DNA of 64,000 bases, from NCBI RefSeq assembly GCF_024713945.1, contig NC_134679.1:5957001-6021000 (forward strand), in the 5' to 3' direction. The notes under the pieces were generated by a model. The model was given only the letters and a program-made list of their open reading frames with translations. It ran no database searches and was not told the origin of the DNA. Shown here piece by piece: positions 58,961 to 64,000 of this stretch. Source of the DNA: Dermatophagoides farinae. Taxonomy: Eukaryota; Arthropoda; Arachnida; Sarcoptiformes; Pyroglyphidae. The position numbers were made by a program, and so were the translations under genes. How positions within the stretch are numbered: position 1 is the first letter of the stretch; every line of letters starts with the position of its first letter.

Positions 58961-61900
58961 GTTTAATGATAATCAAAATATATTTTTTAACCTAGATTCA
59001 TGCGATTGAGGTGAAAAAAATGAAATGAAAACAACAACAGCTATGCCAATGGTGACTTTGCAAACATTTTTCATTTTGTTTTGTCAGCATTTTACACATT
59101 TAAAATACATGCTGGACAGCAGCAGCCAAGCCAAGCCTTTGAAAAATTATCATTTTCATTTTTTTTTTCATTCGCAAACAAACAAATATAAAAAAAATGG
59201 ATCAAACTCGGTAAAGAGATTTCATTTATCACTTTTAATCATCAAAAATCATCAATTTTTTTGCTGTTTTTCATTTTGATAGTCTATAGATTTGTTGTTA
59301 CTTTGTTGTTGTTTTTGTTTTGATCTAAATTATGTTTTTTTTTTTGTTTTGTTTTCACCGATAAATGAATAATGAATAATTTCGGACAACGCCAACATAC
59401 GCACACACACACACACACACATTCACACAAACAATGTCTATGTAGATGTGTAAAAATGATTGATTAATAATCGAATATCGATAAAAGAAAAACTAGATAT
59501 AGAGAGAAAAAAATCGAATGAAAATTTAATTAAAATGTACCAATTTTGTGTACCCGATGTTGTGTTAATTAAAAAAAAAAAAAAAAAAATATAGCCAAAA
59601 CGAAAATTTCTATCATCACTGCAACAATCAACAAATTGACCGACCGACCAACCGATCATCAAGCCAAGCCAAATACAATACCTGTGTGTGTGAATATTAA
59701 TCAAGTACAATTCGAGTACAAAATTCAAAATTCTTTGTTATATGAATAAAATTCATAGAAAAACAATGAATAAAATTATTATGCAAAGAAATAAACAAGT
59801 TTTTATGATTATTATTATTATTTGCATCAATAATTTCCAAACAAACAAACAAACAACAAAATATTTACAAGAAAAAAAAACTTGAATACGTCCTTGGACG
59901 AGTGTGTACGTGTTTTATATAATGATGATACACATTGAAATCATCATTTTATCATCGAACAACAACAAAAAAAAGACAATTTCAATATATTTGATTTCGG
60001 CACCAATCAATAGATTGAAAATGGTATGATTATAGGAAAAAATCGAAGCGAGTTTAGATTTACAAAGATCAATGACAATTATCTTTAATCATCGGTTTTT
60101 GAGATTTAATTTCAAAAATGAATGTTGGAAACAAAAACAAAAACAAAATCAAAATCACAGCCTAGCCAATAATTGATGAATGATGCATTGGGTGGTCTCT
60201 GCAACACACAACACAAATGATTCATTGATTTATGCATGCACACAAAAAAAAATCGAGACACACCAAAAAAGCAAAAAAAATTTTTTGTTGTCGGATCAAA
60301 CAATCAAATTAAAGCCTTTTTTCTTCATCTTTTTTTTCATAAAGCAAACCTAATCATCATAATCAGAAGAAAAAAAAATTTGAATGACAGTTATTTGGGA
60401 TGATGGAAAATGCATCAAACAAACAAAAAAAAAAAAACAAACAACAAGACAAGACAAGACTTATTCATATAAACTTTATTATGATGATGACTAGCAAAAA
60501 TCAAATTGAAATTATTATTATTATTATATTCTAAAGACACAATTGAGACAATCAACCAGGAACCAACTATAGTGGATAGAGAAGAAGAAGAAAAAAAAAC
60601 ATCCACGAATGATACATGTCATAAAGCAAAAATATTATGTTATGATGATGATGATGATGAATAAATAAATGAAAATTAATAATTTTCAATCAAAAAGTTC
60701 TTCCTGTGCTTGTGTGTGTGTGTGTGTCTGTGTGTTTGAATAGAGGATTTTCATATGTTTCTCGATTGATATCATCATCACAATAACACAATTGATAGGA
60801 AATTGAAATTAATCATCAAAGATTGTTTTTTTTTTTTTTTTTTTGCCACTTACCACCACCACAAAAAAATGATTATTTTGCCAGGAATATTTTTTTAATG
60901 AAAATTCTAATGAATCCGTTTTGTTTATGAATTTTTTTGTTGTTGTTGCTTGTTTGTTCATTCACACACTTGTTGTTGCTGTTATCGTTCATTCATTTTA
61001 CATGAAACACACACATATTTGAATGATTTGGCCAACAAAAACATTCAACGATTTTTTTTTCGTAATTGAAAAAAATGGCCATGAACAATGTCAATGATAT
61101 GGTCATCAGACGTACAGATATGTTGATGAAACAATTGGATGATGATGTGGATGCCAATGAATAGTGGATACAGGACAAAGTCAATGTCTCAATGATTTTT
61201 GTAGTCTGATATGATGACGTTCTGATCGTTTATCGTTGTGATAATGACCGTAACGACGACCAAAGAAAAAAAAATTTCAATTAAAAAACCAAATAATTGA
61301 AATCAACAAAATTTGGATCAATTCACGAGTGAATGCATCATTTCAAATTATAAATAAAATCGCATTCCACAATCAATTCACACACACACACACACGCACA
61401 CAGGTGTTGGTTGATGATGACCTTTTTAGATGAAATTCATCATGAATTATTTCATACACACAAAAAAGAGTAAATTTCGCGTACAAATAATAAAAAAAAA
61501 ACAATGTTGAATGAATTGAATGATCATCGTGATGGATAAAATCAAATGTTTAACACAGCAAACAACAACAACAACAACAACAAGTTTAGAACAATCACAT
61601 CATACGAGATGTATTCACATACACACACACACACACACACGCATACTAAATGAATGAATGAATGAATAGAAAATATACAGACAAAGGGAGAGAGAGAGAT
61701 TTAACCAGGAAATGAGTCTTTTTTTTCGGTTTTATTATGAATGGAAGATGGCCATAGCGAGAGAGAGAGAGAGAGAGAGGATGACGTTTTTTTTCTATTA
61801 TTTCTATTTTGCAATGATAATGATGATGATGATGACAATTTCCAAATAAAATGAATAGAGCAATAATTGAAATGAAATTAAAAAAAAAATGACGATGATC

Positions 61901-63697
61901 AACCAAAGAATGTGGTGATGATGTCAATAATAATTTTGTTTGTTGTGGATAATGATGATTTTTTTTAAATAAATAAAAATGATGTGATGATGCGATGTGT
62001 AAAAATAATTATATGGCTGTTATTGAAAATGAAAAAAAAAACAATCGTATCAATTAATCGATTCTGAATTATATTCGTTTCGAGAGTGATATTGAGAGCT
62101 CATTGATTGTATGTGATAATAATATTGTTCATGAGAAATAACACAACAACAACAACAACAACGAAAAAAAATATTCGCTGTTTTTTTTTTTGGATAACGA
62201 TGATGCGTATCATTTAGTTATGAACATCAGAAAACAAAAATCATCGAATCTATATATCTATCGTTGAAGATAAAACAAAAACAAAAAAAAAAATTATCGT
62301 CGTCCGATTATATTGGCCGGATATTTTTCAATATTTTCTGATCACTGTGTTTGTTATCTGTGTGTGTGTGTGGTAGTGGCAGTGGCAGTATTCATTTAAT
62401 AAGAATTTCGTTTTTTTTTTTTTTTTTTTTTGATGATTGCACAAACACAGACACATATTGAATATTTGTATAATTTTTTTTTTCGTTGAAAAAAAAGAAC
62501 TAGAAATATTGAAAAAGAAAAATTCTCTGTATTTGTAGCCGATGTTCAAAGACACATCGACACCGTGTGTGTGTATGTGTCTGATATGTGGTGAGCAACA
62601 AGTGTGAGTTTCAAGAAATAATAATCTTTTTCGAAGAAAAAAAAAAGAAAGAATTTCGTAAATATTTGTGTGTGTGTGTGATCATCGAACATTGACAGTG
62701 TGGCTGATCGTGTTGGTGGTGGTGGTGGTATTGGTGGTGGTCGTAGCGGCTTTAAACTCTTGAAGCAAGCAAACAAGAAAAAAAAATTTAAATTTTTCTT
62801 ATTTCTCAACCAAAAAAAAACCAAGACCACTTGTTGCTTATTATCATTACTGTACACAAGTGGTACAAGTAATTTTTTTTTTGTTTTTTCTCAAAAAAAA
62901 AAAAATCTCAGCTATCTTGGATGGATAACGAAAAAAAAGAGATGCTTTTCGTGTGTATATTTGTGTTATCTGGAAATACAAGTTTTTAGTTTCTAGATTT
63001 TGCTTGTTTGCTTTCTTCAAACAAGAAATAAAAACCACTTCTTTAAATGATTGATAGCAGATGATGATGATGATGATGATGATGATGGTTAGATGTCTAG
63101 GTGCATCATCATCATTTTCCACTTTTCTGAAAAGATGCTTCTTTACTTTTTCAAAAACCGTTAGTTTTTCGTTCACCATTGAATGATAATGGCCGAAATT
63201 TTTTTTTTTCGTTTTTCAAGTGATGCTATTTTTGAATGATGATCTTATTTTGAAATGGGGAAAAAACAAACAAACAAACAAACAAACAGACAGACAGACA
63301 GATCGACAGTCAATGGATCGTATCGTTTTTGCACACCATTAAATGATTTACCATTGATCATTTGGAATGATGATGATGATGATGATAATGATAATGACCA
63401 TCATTCTTATTCACAAAATAATAATGGTGGTGGTGGTGGCCAAAAAAAAAAATCCTTGAAATTGATTGAACCAAATACAAACACTTTTTTTTTATTCATT
63501 TAAAAAGAAAAATATTCCAATCGCTTATGACCCTGTTCATATATGACGGGCGGATTTGAACTTTTTTTGTTTGTTTGTTTGATCATTGATTCCATTTTTG
63601 TCGTGCAAATAATTTGCAATTCCCACTAGGATTTTTTTTTCACACACACTGTTATGAATGATGTAGTAGTTTGACTTTGACAAATTACATTCCAAGG

Positions 63698-63762
63698 ATG
63701 ACAGAATCCTTTCGTTTTCAACAGGCATACACTTCAAACATTAATTACATCAGCCAAATTAG
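63698..63762 (+). CDS. Possible first coding exon of an unidentified gene (partial)
   Basis: An ATG at 63698 opens a frame of 21 codons plus two bases, beginning MTESFRFQQAY and running through NINYISQI. It reaches AG followed by GTAAGCG, a strong donor, at 63763. The composition is unlike the repeat-derived frames around it. A separate reading of the same bases would start from the acceptor-like TTTTCAACAG at 63,714-63,723. The next exon would lie beyond the window, and I do not recognise the peptide. This is a guess from local sequence quality only. Confidence 0.25.
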
Positions 63763-64000
63763 GTAAGCGATTTTTTTTTTTTTTTAAAGAAAAAACATTA
63801 ATTATCAGATAGATTCCTTTTTATTATAAAAAGAAATCATACCACGCACTTTAATCAAATCTACACACACACACTTGAAAATACTGTGTCAATGATCTCT
63901 CTATCTATATCTGTTTCTCGAAACACCAACTATTAAAATATTTTACGTTTGTCAGTAATTTTTTTTCTTCTAATTCAATCGGTGTAATTTATCTATATCT

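Larger units (their letters stand above)
56828..64000. other. Microsatellite-rich DNA upstream of Toll
   Basis: The left end holds the Toll 5' UTR and promoter (no clear motif). The remainder is CA/GT, ATG/CAT and CAA arrays, with long T runs near 58,939, 60,827 and 62,410. Two stretches look less repetitive: about 57,236-57,357, and 63,660-63,770, which contains a possible first exon. Neither is firmly a gene. Confidence 0.55.

Overview
The window is nuclear DNA from a small, AT-rich animal genome. The genes are spliced with mostly very short introns (57 to about 120 bp) and AT-rich acceptors ending in TAG. Non-coding DNA is saturated with simple repeats: (CAT/ATG)n, (AC/GT)n, (CAA/TTG)n and A/T runs. 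The gene set (a Toll-1-type receptor with two cysteine clusters and a TIR domain, a CMIP orthologue, a three-thioredoxin ER protein like fly pretaporter) points to an arthropod. The composition and compact introns fit an astigmatid mite such as a dust or scab mite. The mite assignment is inference; no rRNA or mitochondrial marker is present.

Layout. 1-21,719: no gene I can support; microsatellites and homopolymers, with two higher-complexity islands (about 8,440-8,640 and 19,777-19,902). 21,720-23,104 (+): TXNDC5/pretaporter-like protein. 24,728-34,216 (-): C-Maf-inducing protein (CMIP), 14 coding exons, with a 5.1-kb first intron. 34,217-37,879: repeat-rich spacer. 37,880-56,827: a compact cluster of nine genes: PDCD5 (-), a short filamin-related protein (+), PSMD13 (+), NAE1 (-), a bacterial-looking NAD-dependent epimerase (-), AHCY (-), DDX55 (-), COA7 (+) and a Toll receptor (-). 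56,828-64,000: repeat-rich DNA with one possible first exon near the right edge.

The genes do not form one pathway. Most are housekeeping: proteasome lid (PSMD13), neddylation E1 (NAE1), the methyl cycle (AHCY), ribosome biogenesis (DDX55), cytochrome oxidase assembly (COA7) and apoptosis or chaperone function (PDCD5). Two head-to-head pairs (PDCD5/filamin-like and DDX55/COA7) probably share promoters. Two tail-to-tail pairs (PSMD13/NAE1 and COA7/Toll) have short 3' spacers. The signalling and immune genes are Toll and perhaps CMIP.

The observations most worth a second look are: a one-base reading-frame break inside the leucine-rich repeats of the Toll gene, at a point where dropping one base restores an exact 24-residue repeat; a roughly 50-residue insertion in the Toll TIR domain; the bacterial-like epimerase, which nonetheless has a spliced 5' leader; a DDX55 helicase whose motif VI ends in His instead of Arg; a filamin derivative with one CH and one filamin domain; and a TXNDC5 whose third thioredoxin domain has lost its first active-site cysteine. 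I found no CRISPR array, transposon with recognisable coding capacity, rRNA or tRNA.
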